Assembly (NCBI RefSeq): GCF_947500795.1
Contig: NZ_CANMTE010000006.1
Coordinates: 83,808-147,807, forward strand
Source: an uncultured Gelidibacter sp.
GTDB taxonomy: Bacteria; Bacteroidota; Bacteroidia; Flavobacteriales; Flavobacteriaceae
DNA length: 64,000 bases
Direction of reading: 5' to 3'
A program made the translations under genes and the position numbers. The notes beneath the pieces are model-generated. The model was not told the DNA's origin. It saw nothing but the letters and a program-made list of their open reading frames with translations, and did no database searches. Below, piece by piece: positions 36,415-44,686 of this stretch; the stretch's first letter is position 1; each line of letters starts with the position of its first letter.

Positions 36415-37372
36415 TCATTCTTCAGACTGGTTTGTTACTTTTTCAGGAATGATCAAAGAAGCTACAACCCCTCCCAATAGTGCAACGGCTATTCCTGTTA
36501 ACGACAACCATTCTGGAAGTTCCAGGTGATGGGAGAACAACATTTTCAATCCCACAAAAGCTAAGATAATTACCAAACTGTAATTGATAAACCTAAATTT
36601 CTCCAGCATTCTTGAAATCAAGAAATACATAGATCTTAATCCAAGTATCGCCAAAATATTGGAGCTAAATACAATAAACGGATCGGCAGTAATGGCTAAG
36701 ATCGCGGGAATGCTGTCCAAAGCGAACAATACGTCGGTCAATTCAATCATAACGAGCGCGACAAATAAAGGTGTTGCTGCGGTAACCCCCATTCGTTTTA
36801 TGAAAAAATCATGACCATGCATGGAACTTGTTATGGGATAGACTTTTTTGATCTGTCTGAATACAAAAGAATTTTTGGGTTCAAATTCATGGTCGTTGCC
36901 TTTAAGCATTTTAAAAGCGGTATAGAGCAAGAAAACTCCAAAAACATAGATGATCCAATCAAATTTTGTTATCAGCGCCACACCGAATAAAATCATGAGT
37001 CCGCGAAATACGATAGCTCCTAAAATTCCCCAAAAAAGCACCCGGTGTTGATAGAGCGCAGGCACCTTGAACGTCGAGAATATCACTGCAATGACAAATA
37101 CATTATCAATACTCAAGGACAGTTCTATCAAATAGCCCGTTATATATTTTAAAACGGCATTGTTGGGAGTGAGCCCCCGTAGGATTCTCAACAAGACCTG
37201 TGGAGAACAGCCAATAAATAACACCACTAAAACTAAGTGCAACCGTGATCCAGATGGCGGTCCATATACCCGCTTCCTTGGTTTTGATAACGTGATCGTT
37301 TTTGTGAAAAATACCTAGGTCTAAAGTCAGGAATATTGTAATCAATGCAATAAATAAAACCCATACCCACAT
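36415..37372 (-). pseudogene. TerC/Alx family membrane protein, frameshifted
   Basis: The 5' part (start 37372) reads MWVWVLFIALITIFLTLDLG to VENPTG; the 3' part continues in another frame with LTPNNAVLKYITGYLIELSL and then the whole TerC core (SIDNVF, LFALDSIPA). Removing one G from the run of five (plus-strand CCCCC at 37174-37178) restores a single frame of about 315 residues, the normal family length. It is either a recent homopolymer frameshift or a sequencing error. TerC proteins are integral membrane proteins linked to metal ion handling. Confidence 0.82.
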
Positions 37373-37443
37373 AATATACCTGTTTTTTTAAACCTCCAGA
37401 ACACCGCTCCAAAGCAGCTAAATATTATTTTATTCAAAAACGT

Positions 37444-37683
37444 ATCAAATAAATCACTTAAAAATGAACCTTTTTTTTTCTGCATAAATTCGTCTTCATG
37501 CCTAATATCTTGTATTGCCGAAACAATTAAAAGCTGTGCCTTGACCAATCTAGGAGGAACGTTCAATAATTTTATCAAGCTCTCCTCGGTTAAGCCATAC
37601 GCTTCGACATTAAGGACAATAGTCGATTTCTACGTTACTACGGTCAGTAAGAATTAAATTCACCTTACAATTGGGACATTCAT
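37444..37683 (-). pseudogene. TFIIB-type zinc-ribbon protein, degenerate
   Basis: One frame reads CPNCKVNLILTDRSNVEID, YCP, stop (TAA at 37610-37612), CRSVWLNRGELDKIIERS. The two CxxC halves match zf-TFIIB-type zinc-ribbon proteins. The C-terminal GSFLSDLFD continues in a different frame. An in-frame stop plus a frameshift make it non-functional. It directly precedes the broken terC gene. Confidence 0.6.
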
Positions 37684-37685
37684 TT

Positions 37686-37982
37686 TTAATTAATTATTTC
37701 TTTTAGTAATTCAAGCTTTCCTCCAACCATGGAATCTATTTTTGAAGAGGATTCAGTTACTACTGAATCAAGTTTCTTTATTTTGTCGCTTTCGAAGTTG
37801 ATAAAACTATCGAAATTTTTGATATTATTCATTTCTCTATTGACCATGGAGTCCAAGCTCTCCGTTTTTAATTCGAGCTCATAAAGTTTATTTTCCAATT
37901 TTTTGTTAACGTCAGCGTCACACGATGCAAACAATCCGATGGTTACAATACATAATAGATTTTTCGTTATTTGTTCTTTCAT
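37686..37982 (-). CDS. Small coiled-coil lipoprotein
   Basis: 98 residues with lipobox (GLFASC) and a mature helix rich in Lys/Asp/Ser with heptad-like spacing of Leu and Ile (LESKLYEL-type, SLDSMV, KKLDSVV). It is likely anchored in a membrane facing the periplasm. No family is recognised. Confidence 0.55.
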   Translation of the reverse strand: MKEQITKNLLCIVTIGLFASCDADVNKKLENKLYELELKTESLDSMVNREMNNIKNFDSFINFESDKIKKLDSVVTESSSKIDSMVGGKLELLKEIIN

Positions 37983-38526
37983 ATTTTTTATTTCTATATT
38001 GATTGAGCCATATTATCTGTTAGATGAATCATAGCATTTATTGAATTTAAAGCTGTCAACAATCGCCAATGTTCTGCAAAAAGTAAATCAATTATTCTCA
38101 CTAGATTCAGACCGAAAATTTTGAAAGGGCGAAAATATCTGTCGAATCTGGAATGAAATGGGAATTGCCCGTCTGAATCCCTAATATGTAGCTTAACAAA
38201 TTATAAAGGAATACTATTTAAATAGATACCTTAAAAATATAATGTCCTTATACTCCCATTCCAATGGACGCTTGGCTTCAACCTATATTTTTTGTCACTG
38301 CTATTTGGCGTATTTTAATTTTTTTATGATGACTAGTCATCATATAATATTTCAAAAGGAGCGCTTTAAGGATTTCAAAATAAATTACTTGTACCGATTG
38401 TATTTATAAAGAATTGGTGTTCATTTCTTCATATTCCTAATTTTTTACAGTATTCCATCTTTGTTTTGTCTGAAAATAGAATTACCGGATGCGCCAATTA
38501 ACATCTCTGTTTTGCACAATTAAAAT
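37983..38526. other. Non-coding region with a 20-bp palindrome
   Basis: 540 bp without ORF, upstream of the DUF2490 gene. A perfect 20-bp palindrome (TATGATGACTAGTCATCATA, 38325-38344) lies 180 bp before the start of that gene. Confidence 0.45.
38325..38344. promoter_or_regulatory. Perfect 20-bp palindrome, candidate operator
   Basis: TATGATGACTAGTCATCATA is fully self-complementary, centred on CTAG, in a gene-free region. It suits binding by a dimeric regulator, although no regulator gene is next to it. Confidence 0.4.
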
Positions 38527-39204
38527 ATGAGAAACCTATTCTTTATCGTATTCGCTTTAACGAGCAATGTCTTATGTGTTGCTCAAGAAGCCTTTAAAGC
38601 ATATTATGAACCATATATAAAATTGGGATATGACGTTACTGAAAACTATTCGCATGAATTTAAGGTTGAAGAGCGTATTATTTGGTACGATAATGAATCT
38701 TTTAATGTGGATGTAAAACAGCTTGATGTATCTCATTTTTCTACACTCACATTAGATGACAAAAATGCTGTTGCAGTTGGAATTCAGTATCGTTTTGAAG
38801 AAAATTTTTCGACCAACGAAGAAAATGAACTAAGGCTTACAGAAGAATATATATTTTCCACACAGCCCAATGCTACTGAATTTGAACATCGACTTAGGGC
38901 AGAACAGCGGATAACTTCATCATCAACATCACATAGGTTCAGATATAGTTTTGCCGTTACTCGTGCTCTCAACGGACCAGAAATCGATACGGGAGAATCT
39001 TATGTCATAGGAGATTTAGAAACTTTGTTGTCCTTAACTAGTGATGCCAAACCGGAATACGAGCAGCGGATAGGAGCTGGAATTGGTTGGGTTATAAGTG
39101 ATTTTCTAAAACTGGAGTTAGTAACAGAATATAGATTGGACGATTTCACGCAAAATTTGGGACATGAGTTGTTCCTTGTTACGGGAATGAAAGTCACGCT
39201 TTAA
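38527..39204 (+). CDS. DUF2490 outer-membrane protein
   Basis: 225 residues with a signal peptide (to VAQ) and alternating strands of a small barrel (AVGIQYRFEENF, EHRLRAEQRI, FKFRYSFA-like). It matches DUF2490 in size and pattern. The function is unknown. Confidence 0.7.
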   Translation: MRNLFFIVFALTSNVLCVAQEAFKAYYEPYIKLGYDVTENYSHEFKVEERIIWYDNESFNVDVKQLDVSHFSTLTLDDKNAVAVGIQYRFEENFSTNEENELRLTEEYIFSTQPNATEFEHRLRAEQRITSSSTSHRFRYSFAVTRALNGPEIDTGESYVIGDLETLLSLTSDAKPEYEQRIGAGIGWVISDFLKLELVTEYRLDDFTQNLGHELFLVTGMKVTL

Positions 39205-39283
39205 AACTGATATTGTATATCACAAGATTATAAATAAACACCAATGAAGATGGATGATTCGTCTTCGTCATTAAAATATAATT

Positions 39284-39772
39284 ATGATTTCTACCATTTT
39301 TTTTAGTTTTATTCAAACAACGGAAAAAGTGTTGACCGGTATTGGAGAGACGCCTGATTTTACATTCAATCCGGATATTCTTTTCAAAATTCTATTGGCT
39401 ATTGGAGCAGGTCTGCTAATAGGCATGGAACGGGAATACAAAGGAAAGGATGCCGGTCTAAAAACCAATATGCTGGTTTCTGTTGGCGCATGTGCTTTTG
39501 TTATTTTATCCCTACAATATCAAGGAGGGAAATTTATTGATCTAACCCGAGTGCTTAGCCAAGTTGTAACCGGTATTGGCTTTTTGGGCGCGGGAGTTAT
39601 CATTAAAAAAGGTGGTACTGTGCAGGGGCTTACAACTGCAGCTACTGTTTGGTGCAGTGCTGCGGCAGGATGCATAGCGGCACTTTATATGGTTGCAGAT
39701 CTAATAATTTTCACCGGTGCCGTGGTGTTGGTAAACGTAATCTTCGGATTCATCGGCAAAAAAATGGCTTAA
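39284..39772 (+). CDS. MgtC/SapB family membrane protein
   Basis: 162 residues, four or five membrane segments, with the family marks GAGLLIGMEREYKGKDAGLKT and GIGFLGAGVIIKKGGTVQGL followed by TAATVWCSAAAG. It corresponds to the short MgtC core without the C-terminal ACT-like domain. The family affects ATP synthase and magnesium-linked stress responses in other bacteria. Confidence 0.88.
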   Translation: MISTIFFSFIQTTEKVLTGIGETPDFTFNPDILFKILLAIGAGLLIGMEREYKGKDAGLKTNMLVSVGACAFVILSLQYQGGKFIDLTRVLSQVVTGIGFLGAGVIIKKGGTVQGLTTAATVWCSAAAGCIAALYMVADLIIFTGAVVLVNVIFGFIGKKMA

Positions 39773-39919
39773 GATGTAAAGCCATTTATTTTTAAGACTT
39801 TCATACAGATCTTGGCATAGGAAATAAAGCTTAATTTCCAATTATAATAATATTTTAAACACCTTCCGGAATGATGGATTATCCCAAGCGAATTTTTCTA
39901 TTACAGCTCATGCCACCCA

Positions 39920-40387
39920 ATGATTAAGGATTTGCTTATTGCGATACTCTGGAGTATTTCTCCTTTTGGGGAAGCAAAAGTTGGTATTCCTTACGCGCTA
40001 ATGAATGATGTCAATATTTATTTCGCCTTCATTTTTTGCTTTTTGGCCAATGTATTGATTTTTCCAATCATGATTTTCTTTTTAAGGGTTATAAACCGGT
40101 GTTTTTTTAAATGGTATTATTATAAAAAGGCTGCGCTTTTTGTGGCCCGACGCGCGAAAAATGGAGCTGGACAAAATGTTAAGAAATATGGTTTTTGGGG
40201 TTTAATTGTTTTTGTTATGATCCCTCTACCCGGAACCGGAGTTTACGCTGGTACCATTGCAAGCTATCTTTTTGGAATGGAAAAGAAACGAGCCTTTTTG
40301 GCGAATATTATAGGAATATTCTTCTCTTGCGTAATTATATGGGCAAGTACTTTACTTGCTATGGAAGGATTGAAACAAGACTTTTAA
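39920..40387 (+). CDS. Putative small multi-drug export protein (COG2426)
   Basis: 155 residues with about four membrane segments and the family signature SPFGEAKVGIPYAL near the N-terminus, then PLPGTGVYAGTIASYLFG. The export activity is only inferred from the family name. Confidence 0.8.
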   Translation: MIKDLLIAILWSISPFGEAKVGIPYALMNDVNIYFAFIFCFLANVLIFPIMIFFLRVINRCFFKWYYYKKAALFVARRAKNGAGQNVKKYGFWGLIVFVMIPLPGTGVYAGTIASYLFGMEKKRAFLANIIGIFFSCVIIWASTLLAMEGLKQDF

Positions 40388-40498
40388 AAATGAAATAAAG
40401 ATCTTAGGTTTGAATGGAAAACCCTGTACTTTATCTATAACGTCAAAATGGCTTTACATCATTCCAAGAAATAAATTTAAATCTAATATTTCGTTCAG

Positions 40499-40614
40499 CA
40501 CTTTCCCCTACATTTCGCGCAAAGCTCTATTGCAGGAAAAGCGCTTCCTAACAAAGATCTTGGACACAACTCCTAAGATTCCGATTTCCATTCCGCTTGC
40601 CCGCCTATTCCCGA
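40499..40614. repeat. Dispersed ~115-bp repeat, copy B
   Basis: It has the blocks CCCCTACATTTCGCG, AAGCTCTATT, AAAAGCGCTTC, TCTTGGACACAACTCC, TTTCCATTCCGCTTGCCCGC. It is the first of three tandem, spaced copies (B, C, D). No ORF is conserved. Confidence 0.7.
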
Positions 40615-40710
40615 GAATAAACGGGAAGTGTTCAAACTCAATTTCCATCTACATCTTTATAGTCAAGTCCGCTTTTAATCCTACTAAACATGAATAATCA
40701 GATTTCGTAA

Positions 40711-40834
40711 CCCATTCAGCCCATTGCCGCTCCATTCCGCGAAAAGCTCCATTACGGGCAAAGCGCTTCATTAAAAAATCTTGGACCCAACTCCAAAGTC
40801 TGCGGTTTCCATTCCACTTGCCCGCTGATTCCCG
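40711..40834. repeat. Dispersed ~115-bp repeat, copy C
   Basis: It has CATTCCGCGAAAAGCTCCATT, spaced at about 210 bp from copy B, with the shared TCTTGGACCCAACTCCAAAG and TTGCCCGCTGATTCCCGA blocks. It is followed by a hairpin of CCCGAAAAGAGTCGGG. Confidence 0.7.
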
Positions 40835-40939
40835 AAAAGAGTCGGGAAGCGGGCAAACTCCATTACAATCTCCGACTTTGAAGTCACGTCCGCTTAACCT
40901 CGGCTAAATGAGGTAAATCCATTAAAACAATACGGGAAG

Positions 40940-41042
40940 CACATTCCCCTACATTGCGTGAAAAACTCCATTTCGGGAAAAGAGCTTCTCTTCTAAAGTC
41001 TTGGACACCATCCCCAATTTCTACTTTTCATTCCGCTAACCC
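40940..41042. repeat. Dispersed ~115-bp repeat, copy D
   Basis: It contains CATTCCCCTACATTGCGTG, AAAACTCCATTTCGGG, AGTCTTGGACACCATCC and TTCATTCCGCTAACCC. The 41043-41323 tail holds no gene; it contains a GC-richer stretch (GATCCGCTGCGCCGG). Confidence 0.65.
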
Positions 41043-41323
41043 GATCCGCTGCGCCGGAACGGAGAGCTTGTCCTGAGCGCGGTCGATGGGCTTCATTCTC
41101 ATTCCGAAATTGAGGAGGAGTCCGCCAATTCGGAATTCCATGTCGTCATTTGGTGCCGCTTCCTATGTTTTTATATTTCACATAAGTCTTTAGAACTACA
41201 TCCGCACCCTCGCTGCCCCAACCTTTTTTTGCCAGCAAAATACCAACATTTTGAACTTGAACGGACTGCATAAACCGCTCTCGCTGCGCTTCGCTTTTTA
41301 TAAGTCCTTATCAATTCAAAATA

Positions 41324-41554
41324 TTGAAACTGTATCAGCAACAAAAAAAGGTACAGCGAGGGCCTATGGGAAGTAAATCTAAAATGGAACTAATGGAATC
41401 ATACAAAAACATCAAAAGGAAAGCGGCACCAAAACAAACAAAAAAGGAAAACGCTCCAGATATAATAAGTAAATCATTTCAAAAAAATATAACAATAAAC
41501 TGTCTGAATGTTTACCCGACAATCAACATTGTCGGGGTTCGGATAGCATTTTAA
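41324..41554 (+). CDS. Possible small basic protein before ssb
   Basis: 76 residues, lysine-rich (YKNIKRKAAPKQTKKEN), no known family. A start at the internal MGSKSKMEL is equally possible. The last 20 residues run through a terminator-like hairpin (CCCGACAAT / ATTGTCGGG, about 41517-41538), which makes the 3' part doubtful. Confidence 0.3.
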   Translation: MKLYQQQKKVQRGPMGSKSKMELMESYKNIKRKAAPKQTKKENAPDIISKSFQKNITINCLNVYPTINIVGVRIAF

Positions 41555-41557
41555 TTA

Positions 41558-41579
41558 ACCTGCTTGCCATCAGGCAGGT
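41558..41579. repeat. Short palindromic repeat (CAGGCAGGT family), intergenic copy
   Basis: ACCTGCTTG (41558-41566), 4-base loop, CAGGCAGGT (41571-41579). The same element occurs inside the relaxase gene at 43731-43753. It lies 16 bp before ssb. Confidence 0.6.
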
Positions 41580-41595
41580 CTTTAAATCTTCTATT

Positions 41596-41940
41596 ATGAG
41601 AACTTTAAAAAATCACGTACAGTTAATTGGAAACGTTGGACAAGAGCCAACCATTGTAAACCTTGGAAGCGGTAAGAAAGTAGCCCGTTTTTCACTCGCA
41701 ACAAATGAGTATTACAAGGATGGCAAAGGTGAAAAGCAGACCGAAACTAATTGGCATACCGTTGTAGCTTGGGGTAAGACTGCCGAAATCATTGAAAAAT
41801 ATGTAGACAAAGGAAAGGAAGTAGGTGTTACGGGAAAATTGAAATCCCGAAGTTACGAGGACAAAGACGGCATCAAACGATACGTAACCGAAATCGAAGC
41901 CCATGAGATTCTTTTACTTGGTATTAAAAATGATAAGTAA
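41596..41940 (+). CDS. ssb: Single-stranded DNA-binding protein
   Basis: 114 residues with a complete OB fold (LKNHVQLIGNVGQEP, KVARFSLATNEYYKD, ETNWHTVVAWGKTAE, GKLKSRSYEDKDG). It lacks the usual acidic C-terminal tail, as is common for SSBs of Bacteroidota mobile elements. It probably protects transferred single strands of the mobilisation region downstream. Confidence 0.92.
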   Translation: MRTLKNHVQLIGNVGQEPTIVNLGSGKKVARFSLATNEYYKDGKGEKQTETNWHTVVAWGKTAEIIEKYVDKGKEVGVTGKLKSRSYEDKDGIKRYVTEIEAHEILLLGIKNDK

Positions 41941-41953
41941 GGTTTAAAAATTA

Positions 41954-41992
41954 AAGAGGGCGTTCCGGTCGAAAGTTGCGCCCTCTTAAAAA
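41954..41992 (+). terminator. Terminator after ssb
   Basis: A 9-bp perfect stem AAGAGGGCG (41954-41962) / CGCCCTCTT (41979-41987) with a 16-base loop and an A/T tail. The weak T run suggests an incomplete terminator. Confidence 0.5.
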
Positions 41993-42018
41993 TAATTCAC
42001 GAAATAAAAAAGAAAATT

Positions 42019-42399
42019 ATGAAAGCACAAGTTAACGAAATCAAAAAAGGATTGCAACATTTTCACGGCACGGAAATGTTCTATCAAATCCCATTAATTG
42101 GAACACGTTTTACGGACGGTCTAAAATATTTGGCCGATGTAGCGGATTGTTTTTGGCTCATTACGGACACTTCGGTAATTGCAAAAATCCTGATTCCTCG
42201 GAGCGAATTTATAAGCATCGATTTTAAAAGATTGTCCAAAGAAAAACAGGATATTACAGGTTATGAAGCTGAAATCATCTATACCGATGGCAACGATAAT
42301 GTTTTGGAAAAACAGAGCTATAAAGTAACGGATTTTCCATTGGATGAACTGCGGTTGTTTTTTGTAAATGATACGCTGATGTTACCAAGCGAATATTAA
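42019..42399 (+). CDS. DUF6876 family protein
   Basis: 126 residues, matching the Bacteroidota mobile-element family DUF6876 (GLQHFHGTEMFYQIPLIG, FTDGLKYLADVADCFWLI). It typically accompanies ssb and small mobile-element genes. Function unknown. Confidence 0.75.
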   Translation: MKAQVNEIKKGLQHFHGTEMFYQIPLIGTRFTDGLKYLADVADCFWLITDTSVIAKILIPRSEFISIDFKRLSKEKQDITGYEAEIIYTDGNDNVLEKQSYKVTDFPLDELRLFFVNDTLMLPSEY

Positions 42400-42410
42400 A
42401 ATATAATGCT

Positions 42411-42608
42411 ATGGTATATCTCAATTTTACAGACTTGAGCGAAGAAGCTCAAAACCGACTTTTGGAGGATTCCAAAAAGGATGTGGAACGAGAATTTGGG
42501 GATGACATCCGCAAATACGTAAGAGAAAATTATAGCTGTTTTGAAACGATGATAGAGGAGGAAGCATTACGAAATTTATATTCCTATACCTTTAAATTCA
42601 ATATCTGA
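42411..42608 (+). CDS. Small hypothetical protein
   Basis: 65 residues, acidic and helical (LSEEAQNRLLEDSKKDVERE). It starts 11 bp after the DUF6876 gene, so it is likely in the same operon. No family recognised. Confidence 0.5.
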   Translation: MVYLNFTDLSEEAQNRLLEDSKKDVEREFGDDIRKYVRENYSCFETMIEEEALRNLYSYTFKFNI

Positions 42609-42628
42609 ATTTTTAAGTTGAAAGGCTA

Positions 42629-42658
42629 AACACCTCTAAGTTTCTTGGGAGGTGTTTT
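42629..42658 (+). terminator. Terminator after the small-gene operon
   Basis: An 8-bp perfect stem AACACCTC (42629-42636) / GAGGTGTT (42649-42656) with T residues following. Confidence 0.65.
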
Positions 42659-43232
42659 CTCATTTATATATTTGGTGAAACGAAATAAGATTTGAAGATT
42701 CTGAATTTTAAGTTATAATGATGTTTAAAAAAAAAGGAAAAATCCGCTGTTACCTGAACTTTTCCTTCCTTGCAGATTATTAGATAACCTGCATATTAAA
42801 GATACTTATTTTTCTCATATGACAATTCTTTTATAAGTAAATTAAATTTTAAATTGACATTTAAATTAAAATAACGTATCTTTATTTCGCTGAAATTCAG
42901 TATTCAAATTTACGTAGGATTATCCAGTTTTCACTTTCGCCGATAATCTAACCCATCGAAAAATAACATATCGGAAATTTATTTCCTTAAAACTGCAATT
43001 GGCTTTTTAGCCAGATTGTATGAAATTTTTGTCACGCTTGCGCGTGACGAAAAGGAATAGCAAGAGGGTAACGGGCAGAGCCACGTTACATATTCCTTTA
43101 AGCGTATAATCCATTGATTTTCAAATACTTGATAATTAATGGATTATATAAATTTCTTCGATTTGCGTCAAATGCCCCCACACAGTCTGTAAACAGGGAT
43201 GGATTTACGTCAAACACAAAAAAAGCGAAAGA
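42659..43232. other. Non-coding region upstream of mobilisation genes, oriT candidate
   Basis: 570 bp without a convincing gene directly upstream of bfmA-like and relaxase genes. It contains a 12-bp stem at 43026-43053, an inverted repeat GTAACG ... CGTTAC near 43067-43088, and an AT-rich stretch. Location and hairpins suit an origin of transfer; no nick site can be assigned by eye. Confidence 0.4.
43026..43053. repeat. Hairpin in candidate oriT
   Basis: TTTTTGTCACGC pairs with GCGTGACGAAAA around a 4-base TTGC loop, with one T-G pair. It lies 180 bp before the mobilisation gene start. Confidence 0.4.
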
Positions 43233-43613
43233 ATGGATTCATTCATTACCATCAGGTTCAAAAGGAAAACCGCCAAACGTTTTCAAGAATTTTCAAAGAC
43301 ACACTTCAAGACCCATACGGAAACGATGGAAGCTATTCTTGATTTCTTCTTCTACAATGAGATATCCCCAAAAGAAAAATTAGGCCCGACAGGACGAACC
43401 ATCGAAGCCAAGTTGCTTAAAAGAATCAATGCAGTAATCGCTATAATGAGGGATGTTGAAAAGACCCAAACCAAGCCCACGGTTGCAATGTTGGAAACAC
43501 TTTTTCAGACCGAAACACCAACAAAGAAACCGTTGATTTTAGAGAAGAAATTTATCGAGAAAAAGAAGGAAGTGCGCTTTAAAGAAAAGGAAAATCCAAA
43601 CAAAGAACTTTAA
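43233..43613 (+). CDS. BfmA/BtgA family mobilisation protein
   Basis: 126 residues, basic, with a ribbon-helix-helix-like N-terminus (ITIRFKRKTAKRFQEFSKTH) and the family block RTIEAKLLKRINAVIAIMRDVEKTQTK-like region. In Bacteroides it forms the relaxosome with the relaxase encoded next. The ATG here is chosen because upstream frames run through non-coding sequence. Confidence 0.8.
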   Translation: MDSFITIRFKRKTAKRFQEFSKTHFKTHTETMEAILDFFFYNEISPKEKLGPTGRTIEAKLLKRINAVIAIMRDVEKTQTKPTVAMLETLFQTETPTKKPLILEKKFIEKKKEVRFKEKENPNKEL

Positions 43614-43624
43614 ATTTTCGAGCT

Positions 43625-44677
43625 ATGTATATCACAATTACACCTCAAAAAATGGGTGGCAATTATTCTAAAAGTTCGGCTGATTTTGTTGGCTATCTGG
43701 AGAAGGAAAATCAAGGATTGGAACAGCAGGACCTGCCTGCCGGACAGGCAGGTATGGAGCATTTCTTTAACCAAGATGGCGACGAGATTTCAGCAGAGGA
43801 AGTGGTCAGGGAAATAGACGGCAATACTGCAAAACTTGAAAAACACGAACCACGGTTTTATTCTATTACCGTAAGCCCTTCAAAATACGAACTGAAACGT
43901 TTGCAGAACCATAGTGAGGATTTGCAAAAATACACCCGTGAGATTATGAAGGATTATGTGTCTTCATTCAATCGTGAAATCAATGGACGACCAATAACCA
44001 TAGACGACATAAAATATTATGCAAAAATTGAACACCAAAGAACCTTCAAAGGCACGGACTTTCAGATAAAGGAAAACCAACCGTATGCTACAAAAATACT
44101 TCAACTAAAAACTGAAATCCGAAATGTGCAAGATGGACGAGCAGAAGGAAATGTGAAAAAATTGGAAAAAGAAATTGGGAAACTCGAAAGAGAAGCCCCG
44201 CACCAACAGAACGGAAAACGAATCGTACAAGGAATGCCAAAAGCAGGAAACCAAAGTCATATCCATATTATTGTGAGCCGTAAGGATGCTTCCAATAAAT
44301 TCAGTTTGTCCCCAGGAAGTAAATACAAAGCTTCCGATGTTGAATTAAATGGTAAAACGGTAAAACGGGGATTTGATAGAGATGGATTTTTCACAAAAGC
44401 AGAAAAGACTTTTGACAAGAATTTTGGCTATAAAAGAAACTTCGCAGAAACCTATAAGGCTAGAAAGGATTTCATCAAGAATCCTAAAATCTATTTTGCG
44501 TCACTAATGAAACTGCCCCCCAACGAAAAAGCATTGGCGTTCAAAATAATGGGGAAAAGTGGCATCCCGATGATGCCGAGTATTCCTGTTACACAGGCAC
44601 AATTGGCGATGAAAATTTTTAATAGGCTGCGTCGTGGTGCGGAAGTGGCCATCAAATCGAGTTCCATCGGAATCTAA
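43625..44677 (+). CDS. DUF5712-family relaxase / mobilisation protein (BfmB/BtgB type)
   Basis: 350 residues. The N-terminus MYITITPQKMGGNYSKSSAD is diagnostic. Later come RFYSITVSPSKYEL, IKYYAKIEHQRTFKG and a HIHIIVSRKD histidine-containing strand (about 216-225) expected at the relaxase active site. A palindromic repeat inserted in frame adds roughly seven residues (LPAGQAG) after NQGLEQQ; the rest of the frame is intact. It starts 11 bp after the bfmA-like gene. Confidence 0.82.
   Translation: MYITITPQKMGGNYSKSSADFVGYLEKENQGLEQQDLPAGQAGMEHFFNQDGDEISAEEVVREIDGNTAKLEKHEPRFYSITVSPSKYELKRLQNHSEDLQKYTREIMKDYVSSFNREINGRPITIDDIKYYAKIEHQRTFKGTDFQIKENQPYATKILQLKTEIRNVQDGRAEGNVKKLEKEIGKLEREAPHQQNGKRIVQGMPKAGNQSHIHIIVSRKDASNKFSLSPGSKYKASDVELNGKTVKRGFDRDGFFTKAEKTFDKNFGYKRNFAETYKARKDFIKNPKIYFASLMKLPPNEKALAFKIMGKSGIPMMPSIPVTQAQLAMKIFNRLRRGAEVAIKSSSIGI
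43731..43753. repeat. Palindromic repeat inserted in frame in the relaxase gene
   Basis: ACCTGCCTG (43731-43739), CCGGA, CAGGCAGGT (43745-43753): a perfect 9-bp stem. It encodes the extra LPAGQAG stretch. The same family of repeat lies before ssb at 41558. Confidence 0.7.
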
Positions 44678-44686
44678 TTTAAAATT

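Noticed and set aside
37106..37372. Programmed frameshift in terC
   Set aside because: There is no slippery heptamer plus structure; a single extra base in a G run is the simpler explanation.
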